From: Saccharofermentans sp.
Lineage (GTDB): Bacteria > Bacillota > Clostridia > Saccharofermentanales > Saccharofermentanaceae
Length of the DNA stretch: 50,359 bases
Direction: 5' to 3'
NCBI GenBank assembly: GCA_024403695.1
Contig: JAKSRI010000020.1
Span: 1-50,359 of the forward strand
Each line of letters opens with the position of its first letter. The stretch's first letter is position 1. Shown one piece after another: positions 23,274-30,777 of the stretch. The position numbers and the translations under genes are program-made. Under the pieces are notes generated by a model, which was given only the letters and a program-made list of their open reading frames with translations, did not search any database and was not told the origin of the DNA.

Positions 23274-24134
23274 ATGAAATTTGCAGTTCCATATTCAGAG
23301 GGTCAGATTTTCCAGCATTTTGGAAAGGCTACACAGTTTAAGATTTATGATATCGATGATACTGGTGTGGCAGGATCTGAGGTAGTAGATCTTGAGGGCG
23401 AGGGCCATGAAGCTGTTGCTGGTTTCCTTGCTTCCAAGGGTGTAAATATTGTTATTTGTGATAACGTTGGAGAGGGCATGTTCAAAGCTCTTAATGACGC
23501 TGGTATTCAGGCAGTAGCAGGTGTGTCAGGAGATGCTGATGCTATTGTAAATTCACTTGTAGGTGGTGCAATTGATGCCACAGGTCCTAACTGTAATTGT
23601 GGTGGTGACTGTGGATGCGGTTCTGATGGAGAAGGCGGCTGCGGAGGCTGCGGCGGTGGCTGTGGCGGCTGCGGTGGTGGAAAGCCTCAGCCATTGTTTG
23701 ATGGTGCAAATGTTGGTAAGGCTTGCGTTGTTAATTACCACGGCACATTTAATGATGGTACATGCTTTGACTCTTCTTTCGAGCGCGGTGAGCCAATCCA
23801 GTTCATCTGCGGTGTTGGCATGATGATTCCTGGTTTTGATAAGGCTGTTGCTGATATGAAGATTGGTGACACAGTAGAGATTCACCTTACACCAGAAGAG
23901 GCTTATGGCCCAGTTAATCCAGATATGATTATCGATATGGAGATTGCAAAGCTTCCTGGTTCTGAGGAGCTTGGCGTTGGCGATCAGGTGTTCCTTAGCA
24001 ACGCTTATGGTCAGCAGTTTCCAGTTAAGGTTCTCGAGAAGACAGAGACAACAATTAAGCTTGATGCTAATCACGAGATGGCTGGTAAGGAACTTAACTT
24101 TAAGATTGAGCTTGTTGATATTCTTGAAGAGTAA
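23274..24134 (+). CDS. NifX-like domain fused to SlyD-type FKBP prolyl isomerase
   Basis: Residues 1-110 match the NifB/NifX/NafY Fe-Mo-cofactor-binding family (MKFAVPYSEGQIFQHFGKA, then a GHEAVAGFLASKGVNIVICD core). Residues about 112-142 are a Gly/Cys-rich linker with ten Cys in CNCGG, CGCG and CGGC units, a plausible metal or Fe-S site. Residues about 150-286 are an FKBP of the SlyD type: VVNYHGTFNDGTCFDSSFERGEPIQF, MIPGFDKAVADMKIGD and EAYGPVNPDMI. SlyD proteins bind nickel and assist metalloprotein maturation. The fusion suggests a metallocentre chaperone. AAGGAG before ATG 23274 decides the start. No nitrogenase genes are nearby. Confidence 0.9.
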   Translation: MKFAVPYSEGQIFQHFGKATQFKIYDIDDTGVAGSEVVDLEGEGHEAVAGFLASKGVNIVICDNVGEGMFKALNDAGIQAVAGVSGDADAIVNSLVGGAIDATGPNCNCGGDCGCGSDGEGGCGGCGGGCGGCGGGKPQPLFDGANVGKACVVNYHGTFNDGTCFDSSFERGEPIQFICGVGMMIPGFDKAVADMKIGDTVEIHLTPEEAYGPVNPDMIIDMEIAKLPGSEELGVGDQVFLSNAYGQQFPVKVLEKTETTIKLDANHEMAGKELNFKIELVDILEE

Positions 24135-24162
24135 GCGCGATTTATAGCAAAAAAGATTCACA

Positions 24163-24196
24163 AACTGCCTCGATATTATTTGAGGCAGTTTTTTAT
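24163..24196 (+). terminator. Terminator after NifX-FKBP gene
   Basis: AACTGCCTC (24163-24171) pairs perfectly with GAGGCAGTT (24182-24190), followed by a T run. Confidence 0.88.
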
Positions 24197-24251
24197 TTGC
24201 CATATCTTAAACCAACTTTATATTTTCTTTAACCACTAATCTGGATTTGAT

Positions 24252-24260
24252 TGGTAGTAT
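24252..24260 (+). promoter_or_regulatory. Possible extended -10 of the CPBP gene
   Basis: TGGTAGTAT, a weaker extended -10 match, lies 32 bases before ATG 24292. Confidence 0.35.
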
Positions 24261-24291
24261 ATTTTTGACTAAAAAAGAAAAGGGGTTAGTT

Positions 24292-25503
24292 ATGGTAGAA
24301 CAGTTATCAAATCAGCAGTCCTGGAAGCCTTGGCAGGGACTCGTATATCTCGCAGGAGCATTCGTGCTTCTTATCGCATCAAGTTTTACACTCCAGTCAT
24401 GGTTCGGAATGTTCGGACTTGTACTTTCACAGATTCTTTTCCTTGGTTATGCAATTGGAGTTACAAAGCTTCATAAGACACCACTTAAGGAAGTTTTCCC
24501 AGTAAAGATGATTAGCATCAAGGATTTCTTCGGAACAGTTATTTTTGCAGTTGGTGCTATTCTTGCAAATATTGGTCTTGCAGGTCTTGGAATGGTTCTT
24601 TTCCCACAGGGTATGGAGAATGTTCAGGCAACAACAGATTTCCTCTATGGCAACGGACTTCCTCCAATGCTCATCGTATTCATCGTTTCTTTGACACCTG
24701 CTATTTGTGAAGAAGCTCTTATGAGAGGTGGTTTCCTTTCACATTTCCGTGGCCTTAAGAACGAGTGGGCTGTAATGGCTATTGTTGGTGTTGGCTTTGG
24801 TTTGCTCCACACATCTACAATTAAGTTCCTTTCCACAGGTTTCCTCGGAGCATGCCTTGCATATCTTATTATTCGTAAGAAGAACATCGTTTTCCCAGCT
24901 CTTGTTCATTTCCTTAATAACTTCTTGAGCTCAGCTGTTGGTGTTCTTACTGCAACACAGACTTCCGGAGAGGCTCAGGAGGCTGCTGCACAGACAGTTG
25001 CAGCTAATCCATCACAGATGATTGGCGCATACTTGATGATGGCATGTGCTGCTCCAATCCTTCTTTATCTTGGCGCTGTGATTATGGGTGCTACAAAGAA
25101 CAAGGGTAAGATGTGGGCAATTTCCGGTATCCTGTCTGGAGTTCTTTTGCTCGGTGGATTTGGATGTAATTATGCTTATACAGCTACACATACAGTTTGT
25201 CAGTTCAGCGCATCAACTACAGCAAACATCGAAGTAAATCTTTATGAGTTTGAGATCGAGGAGAAGGCTAATTATCAGATCGTTCTTAGCGGTTCTCTCG
25301 ATAAGGGTCAGCTTGATGTGAAGATTGTTGATGAGAATGGTGAGATCGTAACAACAGATAAGGTAAACAGTGGAATGGTTATTGTTAATCAGGTTGTTAC
25401 CCTCGAGCCAGGTAAGTACACAATTATTGTTGGAAATAATGATTCTGCTGGTGAAGATCTTCAGGAAATCGCAGTTCAGGGTCAGATCGTAAACATGGGT
25501 TAA
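24292..25503 (+). CDS. CPBP intramembrane protease with C-terminal beta domain
   Basis: Around eight membrane helices. The CPBP/Abi signature is complete: EEALMRG near residue 139, FGLLHTS near residue 164, and HFLNN near residue 205 supply the Glu, His and Asn of these glutamic endopeptidases (CAAX protease-like). After the last helix (about residue 295) comes a beta-rich domain of about 100 residues (NLYEFEIEEKANYQIVLSG, LDVKIVDENGEI, LEPGKYTIIVG), resembling pre-peptidase C-terminal-like beta sandwiches and probably outside the cell. AAGGGG before ATG 24292 decides the start. Family members mature prenylated or bacteriocin-like peptides or give immunity; the substrate here is unknown. Confidence 0.88.
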   Translation: MVEQLSNQQSWKPWQGLVYLAGAFVLLIASSFTLQSWFGMFGLVLSQILFLGYAIGVTKLHKTPLKEVFPVKMISIKDFFGTVIFAVGAILANIGLAGLGMVLFPQGMENVQATTDFLYGNGLPPMLIVFIVSLTPAICEEALMRGGFLSHFRGLKNEWAVMAIVGVGFGLLHTSTIKFLSTGFLGACLAYLIIRKKNIVFPALVHFLNNFLSSAVGVLTATQTSGEAQEAAAQTVAANPSQMIGAYLMMACAAPILLYLGAVIMGATKNKGKMWAISGILSGVLLLGGFGCNYAYTATHTVCQFSASTTANIEVNLYEFEIEEKANYQIVLSGSLDKGQLDVKIVDENGEIVTTDKVNSGMVIVNQVVTLEPGKYTIIVGNNDSAGEDLQEIAVQGQIVNMG

Positions 25504-25531
25504 TTGATAATTAAGCCTCATAAAATAAATA

Positions 25532-25563
25532 AAGCTTCCTCGAATATTTTGAGGAAGCTTTTA
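25532..25563. terminator. Bidirectional terminator
   Basis: AAGCTTCCTC (25532-25541) pairs perfectly with GAGGAAGCTT (25551-25560), with T run on the right and A run on the left, between convergent genes. Confidence 0.88.
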
Positions 25564-25574
25564 TTATGCTTAAT

Positions 25575-26753
25575 TTAGTCCTTGGTCAGCAGCTTTTTAT
25601 AAGTCAGGTCTATAGCTGCTGCACCCAGAGGAGCCGTAAGTACTATGGCTAGAACTGCTACTGTTAATACCACGTCACCACATGCTAACCCCAGGGCCAG
25701 TGGCATGCCTCCGATGGCCGCCTGCACCGTTGCTTTCGGACAATATGCCATCATGGCGAAAGCACGTTCCTTAAGGTTAAAGTTCGTCTTTATCATGCAA
25801 ACCAGCACGCCAAGCATTCTGAAAATTAGTGCACCAACAATAAGTATTAGCGCGCGACCACCGACGTGGGTGAGGTAACTGATGTTAACGGTAGCGCCCA
25901 CGAGTACGAAAAGGAAAACTTCTGCGCCAACCCAGAGCTTGCTGTACTTGCTAGAAACTTCGGCGGCAACTTTCTCACCTTTGGCTTTAAGTCCCATGCC
26001 CATAAACATTACCGCGATGAGGGCAGAGAAGGTAATAGGAGTGGCGAGCTTATCTTCAACCGTTATGAGAATAAGGGAGATGCACAGCATAAGAATAGCT
26101 TTAGTTGTGGTGCGGATGTTTACTTTTCTGAAGAGAATGCTTAAGAGGATACCTGCACCGTAACCGATGAGAATTCCCAGGATAATGGATACAGGAATGT
26201 TGACGAAGCTAATCACGGACACGCCTTTGCCCTGAATCATGTTTATAAAAGTGGTGAAAAGCACAATAACATATACATCATCAACGGAAGCACCGGCGAG
26301 GATTAATTGAGGGATACCTTTCTTTGTTCCGTATTTCTCGTCCATGAGTTTAACCATTCTAGGTACAACCACGGCAGGGGATACGGCAGCGAGAACTGCG
26401 CCAAGAATAGCCGCTTCCAGATACGAGATGCCGAGAATCTGAGGCGCGAGAAGTGTTGTTCCCACTAGCTCAAAACTCGCTGGGACAAAACACATAAGTA
26501 GGGCAGGGCGGCCAATCTTCTTAAGACCTGACAAATCAAGACCAAGACCTGCGCGGCTAAGAATAATTACCAGTGCGATTTTTCTTATTTCAGCAGAGAT
26601 GCCAAGAATGGACTGATCAAGAATATTAAATGTATATGGTCCAAGGAGAATACCCGTGATGAGCATTCCGAGAAGTGGCGGCAGCTTAATCATCTTGCAA
26701 AGCTGTCCCATTGTCATTCCTATTAAAAGTATAAGTGCGATGCTTAGTAACAT
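25575..26753 (-). CDS. Cation:proton antiporter (CPA family)
   Basis: About 11-12 membrane helices over 392 residues with the CPA signature: GMLITGILLGPYTF near residue 29, SRAGLGLDL, and an AVSPAVVVP region followed by AGASVDDVYVIVLFT, where the paired Asp residues form the ion-binding site. No TrkA_N domain is attached. It probably exchanges Na+ or K+ for H+. It follows the nuclease gene by 51 bases on the same strand, so read-through from the repeat-rich control region is possible. Confidence 0.9.
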   Translation of the reverse strand: MLLSIALILLIGMTMGQLCKMIKLPPLLGMLITGILLGPYTFNILDQSILGISAEIRKIALVIILSRAGLGLDLSGLKKIGRPALLMCFVPASFELVGTTLLAPQILGISYLEAAILGAVLAAVSPAVVVPRMVKLMDEKYGTKKGIPQLILAGASVDDVYVIVLFTTFINMIQGKGVSVISFVNIPVSIILGILIGYGAGILLSILFRKVNIRTTTKAILMLCISLILITVEDKLATPITFSALIAVMFMGMGLKAKGEKVAAEVSSKYSKLWVGAEVFLFVLVGATVNISYLTHVGGRALILIVGALIFRMLGVLVCMIKTNFNLKERAFAMMAYCPKATVQAAIGGMPLALGLACGDVVLTVAVLAIVLTAPLGAAAIDLTYKKLLTKD

Positions 26754-26804
26754 ACGTGTCCCTTTGTGCGTTTGATTGCTACATTATATATGAATTTTTG
26801 TCAA

Positions 26805-27602
26805 TCATGAGAGAAAATCATCGATGAACTGATAGATGGTTTCCGGACATAGTGGGTTGCTCATTGTTTCCATAGTGACAAAAAGATTTACCCCAAGGAT
26901 TATTCCTGCTTTTCTGTATTCTTTCAGTTTGTTTAGTTGCTTGTTCACATAACCAGGGTCATCCATGGAACCCCAGTGTTCCCAGTAAATAATCTCCATT
27001 GTGACTGGGTTAAGACATGTAACATCGGGGTGGTAGGTAACACCGTCTATAGTAATGGGACATTCATATTTAAATGGGATTTTACGCTGTTCCAGACAGT
27101 CAAGGATTTTACCTTCGCTCTTGGAGCGCACTCTGATTCCTGACATTGAGTAGTGCTCTGGATCGAACCTGGAGAACCCTTTGCGCTCGTATGGAATTGC
27201 CAGCCAGTTGTTTATATATTCAGTCCTCATCTGTTCCACTTGATTTTGGGGCTTATAGAGGTATTTGCCAATTTGAATGTTCTGATACAGGTTCTGAATT
27301 TGATTGTCCGCCTGGGTTGAGAGGAGTGAGTTTATTTCTTTAAGTTCTTTCTTTGTTAGTTTTAGTGCCTTGGTGGCATTGGCCTTGTTACAGAGCTGAA
27401 GGATAAGGTACTTGTCTTTGATGTAGGTGCCATATGGATGTTCCTTATCTGTTACGTTGTAGTATCTAGGAATGCCATGCTCCTTTGTTTTCCTTAATGA
27501 ACCTGCCGGTAGTTTGGAAATCGCGTTTTCTAGATATTTAATCCTGTTATCTAATATTGCTTTTCTTTTATATAGGTCTTTGTAGAATTTTAGATTAATC
27601 AA
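26805..27602 (-). CDS. PD-(D/E)XK-like nuclease with N-terminal coiled coil
   Basis: Residues 1-120 are helical and very Lys-rich (a coiled coil with a YYNVTDKEHPYGTYI insert). Residues about 155-262 carry a PD-(D/E)XK arrangement: RSKSEGKILDCL supplies the first Glu, ITIDGVTYHPDVTCL the PD, and EIIYWEHWG the E-x-x/W element, followed by helix KLKEYRKAGI. The exact catalytic Lys is not certain (His in YWEHW). It starts with TTG; GGAGG lies eight bases upstream. The 420 bases upstream are packed with repeats, suggesting tight regulation. Restriction, repair or mobile-element roles are all possible. Confidence 0.72.
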   Translation of the reverse strand: MINLKFYKDLYKRKAILDNRIKYLENAISKLPAGSLRKTKEHGIPRYYNVTDKEHPYGTYIKDKYLILQLCNKANATKALKLTKKELKEINSLLSTQADNQIQNLYQNIQIGKYLYKPQNQVEQMRTEYINNWLAIPYERKGFSRFDPEHYSMSGIRVRSKSEGKILDCLEQRKIPFKYECPITIDGVTYHPDVTCLNPVTMEIIYWEHWGSMDDPGYVNKQLNKLKEYRKAGIILGVNLFVTMETMSNPLCPETIYQFIDDFLS

Positions 27603-27658
27603 TATCGTGCCTCCAGTCCTTTTTCTATAGCCTACAGGATTTGAAAGTGGATTTGGCT

Positions 27659-27705
27659 GACAATTTCCGACAATTTCCGACGATTTCCGACAATTACCGA
27701 CAATC
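27659..27705 (-). repeat. 10-base phased GTCGGAAATT repeats
   Basis: On the plus strand, CAATTTCCGA at 27661 and 27671, CGATTTCCGA at 27681, CAATTACCGA at 27691 and a partial CAAT unit at 27701. The period is exactly 10 bases, about one helical turn, so all units face the same side of the DNA. On the minus strand the core is GTCGG(A/T)AAT. Confidence 0.85.
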
Positions 27706-27792
27706 TATTGATTTTATGGGGGTCATGGTGTATAAATAACAGTTTATTTGGTATGTTTTGGATTGGAAAAACCGAAATATTAGTTGGCTTAA

Positions 27793-27874
27793 TCGGTGAA
27801 ATCACCGAAGTGAAAAAATAATTTTCTGTAGAATGACCGAAAGAAAAAATAAGTATTCGGTGAAATAACCGAAG
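27793..27874. promoter_or_regulatory. Two operator-like palindromes TCGGTGAAATNACCGA
   Basis: 27793-27810 and 27857-27874 are 18-base direct repeats with one difference. The first is a perfect inverted repeat (7-base arms, AA centre); the second keeps 6-base arms. The 64-base spacing is about six helical turns, typical of paired binding sites for a dimeric regulator. Confidence 0.6.
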
Positions 27875-27987
27875 GAACAGCTGTGAAAATCGGTTTTTTG
27901 GGGGGACATCAGAAAAAACAGTCAAATCAGCACCCTCACAGGGCCAATTCCACTCCCAAACAAGATCCCAAACAAACAAGATTACAA

Positions 27988-28023
27988 ACAAAAAGGACTT
28001 GAAGTCATAAACTTCAAGTCCTT
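27988..28023 (-). terminator. Terminator of the tRNA-Pro gene
   Basis: On the minus strand a perfect 13-pair stem (28011-28023 with 27993-28005) and a five-base loop are followed by a T run, directly after the tRNA. Confidence 0.9.
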
Positions 28024-28024
28024 A

Positions 28025-28100
28025 TGGTCGAGGTGACAGGGTTCGAACCTGCGACCCCATGCTCCCAAAGCACGTACGCTACCAACTGCGCTACACCTCG
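28025..28100 (-). tRNA. tRNA-Pro (anticodon TGG)
   Basis: A full cloverleaf on the minus strand: acceptor stem CGAGGTG/CACCTCG, D arm with AGTTGGTAGC, anticodon loop TTTGGGA (anticodon TGG), T arm GCAGGTTCGAACCCTG-like with GTTCGAA, discriminator A and an encoded CCA end at 28025-28027. It has its own promoter and terminator. No second copy of its 3' end is visible in the window, so there is no sign of an integrated element. Confidence 0.95.
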
Positions 28101-28117
28101 TTGCTTTCGCGAAAACT

Positions 28118-28145
28118 ATTATAGCATTATCAAAACAGAATGCAA
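28118..28145 (-). promoter_or_regulatory. Promoter of the tRNA-Pro gene
   Basis: On the minus strand TTGCAT (28145-28140) and TATAAT (28123-28118) are 16 bases apart, with a TGC extension before the -10. Confidence 0.75.
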
Positions 28146-28186
28146 GAATTATTTTCAAAAATACTGAATATTTTTCTTACCTGTTA

Positions 28187-28192
28187 TATAAT
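28187..28192 (+). promoter_or_regulatory. -10 element of the RlmI-like gene, probably leaderless
   Basis: A perfect TATAAT at 28187-28192 places initiation at about 28199-28200, which is the ATG itself. No Shine-Dalgarno sequence is present before that ATG. Confidence 0.45.
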
Positions 28193-28199
28193 TACTACC

Positions 28200-29435
28200 A
28201 TGAAAACAGATAGACAATACACAAAAATTATAATTGGCGATAGAGCAAAGCGCCGTCAGCAGGGCCTTCACCCATGGATTTACGATAATGAGATCGTAGA
28301 AATAAACGGTGAATACACTAATGGTGACCTTGTTGATGTCGTAAATCAAGGTGGCAAATATATTGGCACTGGCTTTATCAATGATAATTCCAAGATTAGA
28401 GTAAGAATCATTTCCCGTAATGCTAACGATACTTTTAACGAGGCGTTCTGGGAGAGAAGAATCAACTATGCTATTGATTACCGCACTACAGTTATGGGTG
28501 AGGAGGATATCAATTGCTGCCGATTGATTTTTGGTGAGGCAGATGAGTTCCCTGGTCTTACAGTCGATAGATTCAGCGATATCCTTGTAACTCAGGTACT
28601 TTCTCTCGGCCTTGAGCAGAGAAAAGACGTAATTTATAAACTCTTATACAAGGTGATGAACGAGCGCGGATATAACATTAAGGGTATCTATGAGCGTAAT
28701 GATGTTGCCATCAGAGAGTTAGAGGGCATGAAGGAGTATAAGGGCTGGTATCCACTCGAGGGAGCACAGGACTTCACGAATGACCCAGATGCAGTTATTA
28801 CTACTATCACTGAGAACGGCATCAAATATAAGGTTGACGTCGAGAATGGTCAGAAGACAGGATTTTTCCTTGACCAGAAATATAACAGAGCAGCTATCTC
28901 TAAGATTGCTAAGGGTAAGAAGGTGTTAGACTGCTTTACTCATACAGGTAGTTTCGCACTTAATGCGGCTAATGGTGGTGCCAAGCATGTTCATGCGGTG
29001 GATATTTCACAGACTGCTGTAGATATGGCACAGGCTAATGCTAAGCTTAATGGCCTGGATGACATTATGTCCTTCGAGGCTACTGACGTATTTGATCTTC
29101 TGCCAACTATTAAGAATAACGAATATGACTTTATTATTCTTGACCCACCAGCTTTTACTAAGTCCCGTAAAACTAAGGAAAATGCTACTCGTGGCTACAA
29201 GGAGATTAACTACCGTGCCATGAAAGCACTCCCACGTGGAGGCTATCTCGCTACATGTTCCTGTTCGCACTTTATGGATGAGGAGAGTTTCATCAAGATG
29301 CTCGATTCAGCGGCAAGAGACGCAGGCGTTAGAATTAAGCAGATAGAGAAGAGACAGCAGTCTCCGGATCATCCGATTCTTATGAACGTGTCAGAGACAG
29401 ATTACTTGAAGTTTTTCATTTTGCAGATTTTTTAA
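28200..29435 (+). CDS. Class I SAM-dependent rRNA methyltransferase, RlmI family
   Basis: An N-terminal PUA-like domain (residues about 10-75, IGDRAKRRQQGLHPWIYDNEI) is followed by a linker and a Rossmann methyltransferase: VLDCFTHTGSFALNAANGGA is the SAM loop, VDIS its acidic end, FIILDPPAFTKS motif IV and CSCSHFM the region around the second Cys. This is the RlmI/RlmK-type 23S rRNA cytosine-C5 methyltransferase family. I start at ATG 28200 (MKTDRQYTK), which begins at the PUA domain; the reading from 28140 adds hydrophobic residues encoded by promoter DNA. The lysA gene follows after 24 bases. Confidence 0.9.
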   Translation: MKTDRQYTKIIIGDRAKRRQQGLHPWIYDNEIVEINGEYTNGDLVDVVNQGGKYIGTGFINDNSKIRVRIISRNANDTFNEAFWERRINYAIDYRTTVMGEEDINCCRLIFGEADEFPGLTVDRFSDILVTQVLSLGLEQRKDVIYKLLYKVMNERGYNIKGIYERNDVAIRELEGMKEYKGWYPLEGAQDFTNDPDAVITTITENGIKYKVDVENGQKTGFFLDQKYNRAAISKIAKGKKVLDCFTHTGSFALNAANGGAKHVHAVDISQTAVDMAQANAKLNGLDDIMSFEATDVFDLLPTIKNNEYDFIILDPPAFTKSRKTKENATRGYKEINYRAMKALPRGGYLATCSCSHFMDEESFIKMLDSAARDAGVRIKQIEKRQQSPDHPILMNVSETDYLKFFILQIF

Positions 29436-29459
29436 GATTTCAATTAAGAGAGGGAATAT

Positions 29460-30707
29460 ATGGATTCATACATTAATTCAGTAGATTTTTTTAAGGGCAA
29501 TAAGCCAGAGGACATCGCTGCTCAGTACGGTACGCCTCTTTATGTGTATAACGAGGATATCCTCAGAAATTGCATGCGTACAGTGAAGAATATCATCACT
29601 AAGTACCCATACACAGCCAACTTCTCAATTAAGGCTAACTCTAATCTTCATATCATTAAGATTGCTATTGAAGAGGGCCTTAATTGTGATGCAGTATCTA
29701 TTAATGAGGCAAAGATTCTTCTTCACGCTGGTCAGAGCAAGGAAAAGATTTTCTTCGTTCCTAACAACGTTTCTGAGGAAGAACTTCAGGAGGCAATTGA
29801 CCTCGGCATCATGACTGCATTAGACAGCCTCGATCAGCTCGAGCGTTACGGTAAGCTTAATAAGGGCGGTCGCTGTGCTATAAGACTTAACCCAGGTGTT
29901 GGTGCAGGCCACCACGAGAAGGTTATTACAGCTGGTAAGAATACTAAGTTTGCCATCGTGGATAGTGACCTTGATGAGGCTATCGCTATTGCCAAGAAGT
30001 ATGACCTTAAGATTGTTGGTATCTGCCAGCACGTTGGTTCTCTCTTTATGGACCCAACACCATTCCTTCAGGCAGTGAAGAATCTGCTTTATATGGCAAA
30101 GAAGTTCGATAACCTTGAGTTTATCGATTTTGGTGGCGGTTATGGTGTTCCTTACCACAAGCTTGCTGATGAGCAGCCATTTGACTTTGAGGGCTTTAGC
30201 AAGAAGTTCGAGGCACTCCTTGACGAGTTTATTAGTGAGGTTGGTTACACACCGCTTTTCAAGACTGAGCCAGGTCGTTATGTTGCATGTGAGAGCTGTG
30301 TTCTTCTCGGAAGAATTCACGCTACAAAGAACAATGCAGGTAAGAAGTTTGCAGGTTCTGATATCGGTATGACAACACTTGTAAGACCTTCACTTTATGA
30401 TTCTCACCACGACATCGAGATCATTCGTGACAACGAGGTGGTTACACCAGCAAATTCTGAGGTGGAGTCAATTACAGTTACAGGTAACATCTGCGAGTCC
30501 GGCGACATTCTTTGTAAGGACAGAGAACTTCCAGTAATCAAGACAGGTGACCTTATCGCGGTTCTTGATGCAGGTGCTTATGGTTATTCTATGTGTTCTG
30601 AGTACAATAGCCGCTTTAAGCCAGCTGAGGTGCTCATCACTTCAAATGGTGACACAAAGCTCATCAGAAGAAGACAGACACTGGAAGATTTGCTCTCACT
30701 TTATTAA
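29460..30707 (+). CDS. lysA: Diaminopimelate decarboxylase
   Basis: A canonical LysA of 415 residues: FSIKANSNLHI carries the PLP lysine, GICQHVGSLFMDPTPF and IDFGGGYGVPY the phosphate-binding loops, FKTEPGRYVACES the EPGR motif, GNICESGDIL the active-site Cys-Glu and DAGAYGYSMCSEYN the late Tyr. It catalyses the last step of lysine biosynthesis. AGAGAGGG precedes the ATG. It follows the RlmI-like gene by 24 bases. Compared with the paralogue at 2175-3449, all diagnostic motifs are standard here. Confidence 0.95.
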   Translation: MDSYINSVDFFKGNKPEDIAAQYGTPLYVYNEDILRNCMRTVKNIITKYPYTANFSIKANSNLHIIKIAIEEGLNCDAVSINEAKILLHAGQSKEKIFFVPNNVSEEELQEAIDLGIMTALDSLDQLERYGKLNKGGRCAIRLNPGVGAGHHEKVITAGKNTKFAIVDSDLDEAIAIAKKYDLKIVGICQHVGSLFMDPTPFLQAVKNLLYMAKKFDNLEFIDFGGGYGVPYHKLADEQPFDFEGFSKKFEALLDEFISEVGYTPLFKTEPGRYVACESCVLLGRIHATKNNAGKKFAGSDIGMTTLVRPSLYDSHHDIEIIRDNEVVTPANSEVESITVTGNICESGDILCKDRELPVIKTGDLIAVLDAGAYGYSMCSEYNSRFKPAEVLITSNGDTKLIRRRQTLEDLLSLY

Positions 30708-30731
30708 TTTCGAGCACTTTTAAAAAAGTTC

Positions 30732-30758
30732 GCAACCTTTGCTGATTCTCTGCGTGTA
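30732..30758 (+). promoter_or_regulatory. Predicted ECF-type autoregulatory promoter
   Basis: GCAACC (30732-30737) and CGTGTA (30753-30758) leave 16 bases between the AAC and CGT cores, the layout of ECF-sigma promoters such as those of Bacillus SigW (AAAC-N16-CGTA). It lies directly before the sigma factor gene, as expected for autoregulation. Confidence 0.55.
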
Positions 30759-30777
30759 TTAAGGTAAGGAGGAAACT

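Larger units (their letters stand above)
27603..27987. other. Repeat-rich control region upstream of the nuclease gene
   Basis: A gene-free stretch. It holds a 10-base phased repeat (27659-27705), the palindrome TCGGTGAAATCACCGA (27793-27808), a near copy TCGGTGAAATAACCGA (27857-27872), and further ACCGAA/TCGGTT half-sites at about 27771, 27836 and 27890. On the minus strand this would be the promoter and leader of the nuclease gene. No convincing open frame exists. Confidence 0.6.

Noticed and set aside
27659..27705. CRISPR array
   Set aside because: Units are 10 bases long and contiguous, without spacers; no cas genes are in the window.
27632..27991. Minus-strand frame of 119 codons in the repeat-rich region
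   Set aside because: It runs through the phased repeats, has no ribosome site, and its product resembles no protein; treated as control DNA.
28025..28100. tRNA-Pro as integration site of a mobile element carrying the nuclease gene
   Set aside because: No integrase and no second copy of the tRNA 3' end are visible; the terminator directly follows the tRNA.
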